Below, in pieces: positions 5,290 through 5,480 of a stretch of 5,480 nt of DNA. The DNA is taken from NCBI GenBank assembly GCA_044426075.1, contig JAWXUT010000112.1, forward strand, positions 1 through 5,480, read 5' to 3'. Under the pieces are notes generated by a model, which had not been told where the DNA came from, searched no databases, and was given only the letters and a program-made list of their open reading frames with translations. Position numbers and translations under genes: made by a program. This DNA comes from JAWXUT01 sp044426075 (lineage in GTDB: Bacteria > Bacillota > Clostridia > Christensenellales > DTU072). Numbering within the stretch: position 1 is the stretch's first letter; each line of letters begins with the position of its first letter.

Positions 5290-5480
5290 CTATTTTTGAT
5301 GTTTTTATGAGAAAATTGTAATAAATCATACAAACTTTTCTTTGCAATTCGGCAATGAGAAGTTATCAAAAGAAAACAAACAAGCCTCTTAAAAATATGT
5401 ATATCACGCACACTACATTGACAGCCACCCACTCATAACAAACTCATTTATGCCCATATAAATTAGGGTTTGTTGTTCGG
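5290..5480. other. AT-rich intergenic stretch, no supported gene
   Basis: Neither strand holds a convincing reading frame. A minus-strand frame is open from the window edge to a TAG at 5415-5413 (21 codons), which could be the tail of a gene beyond the window, but that length is expected by chance. A 14-nt word at 5400-5413 matches part of the inverted repeat at 369-382 on the opposite strand. Confidence 0.5.

Noticed and set aside
5418..5446. TTGACA on the plus strand at 5418-5423 as a promoter
   Set aside because: No acceptable -10 box lies 16-18 nt downstream (the sequence there is aactca-like).
5413..5480. Minus-strand frame open from the window edge to a TAG, possibly the 3' end of another gene
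   Set aside because: Only 21 codons are visible, with no recognisable domain; this length is likely by chance in AT-rich DNA. Sequence beyond 5480 would decide it.

Overview
The window looks like a chromosomal segment of a low-GC Gram-positive bacterium, probably a Clostridia-type Bacillota. This is inferred from the AT-rich sequence, the AGGAGG-type ribosome binding sites, the TTGACA/TATAAT-like promoters with 17-nt spacers, and the protein families. The standard genetic code fits both long genes. I see no phage, plasmid, CRISPR or defence module, and no transposase gene.

Layout. Positions 1-140 hold the end of a dispersed repeat array, and 141-264 contain nothing I recognise. Positions 265-393 form a large imperfect inverted repeat that begins inside the stop codon of the first gene. 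That gene (393-2360, minus strand) encodes a divergent methionyl-tRNA-synthetase-family enzyme. A divergent intergenic region (2361-2543) carries promoters for both flanking genes and possible LacI/CcpA-type operator sequences. Positions 2544-4475 (plus strand) encode a cytoplasmic clan GH-D, alpha-galactosidase-like glycoside hydrolase. Positions 4476-5112 are non-coding and hold six hairpin repeats spaced about 95-127 bp apart. On the minus strand, a strong consensus promoter (5261-5289) drives a compact structured RNA of about 102 nt (5153-5254) that ends in a U tract. Positions 5290-5480 show no supported gene.

How the parts relate. The two proteins are divergently transcribed and need not share a pathway: one belongs to translation or an aminoacyl-adenylate-based side function, the other to sugar catabolism. 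The same repeat modules, in the same order, flank the two-gene block on both sides. The most interesting elements are the unrecognised small RNA, the hairpin array with compensatory stem changes, and the synthetase-like protein, whose methionine pocket and KMSKS loop differ from classical MetRS.
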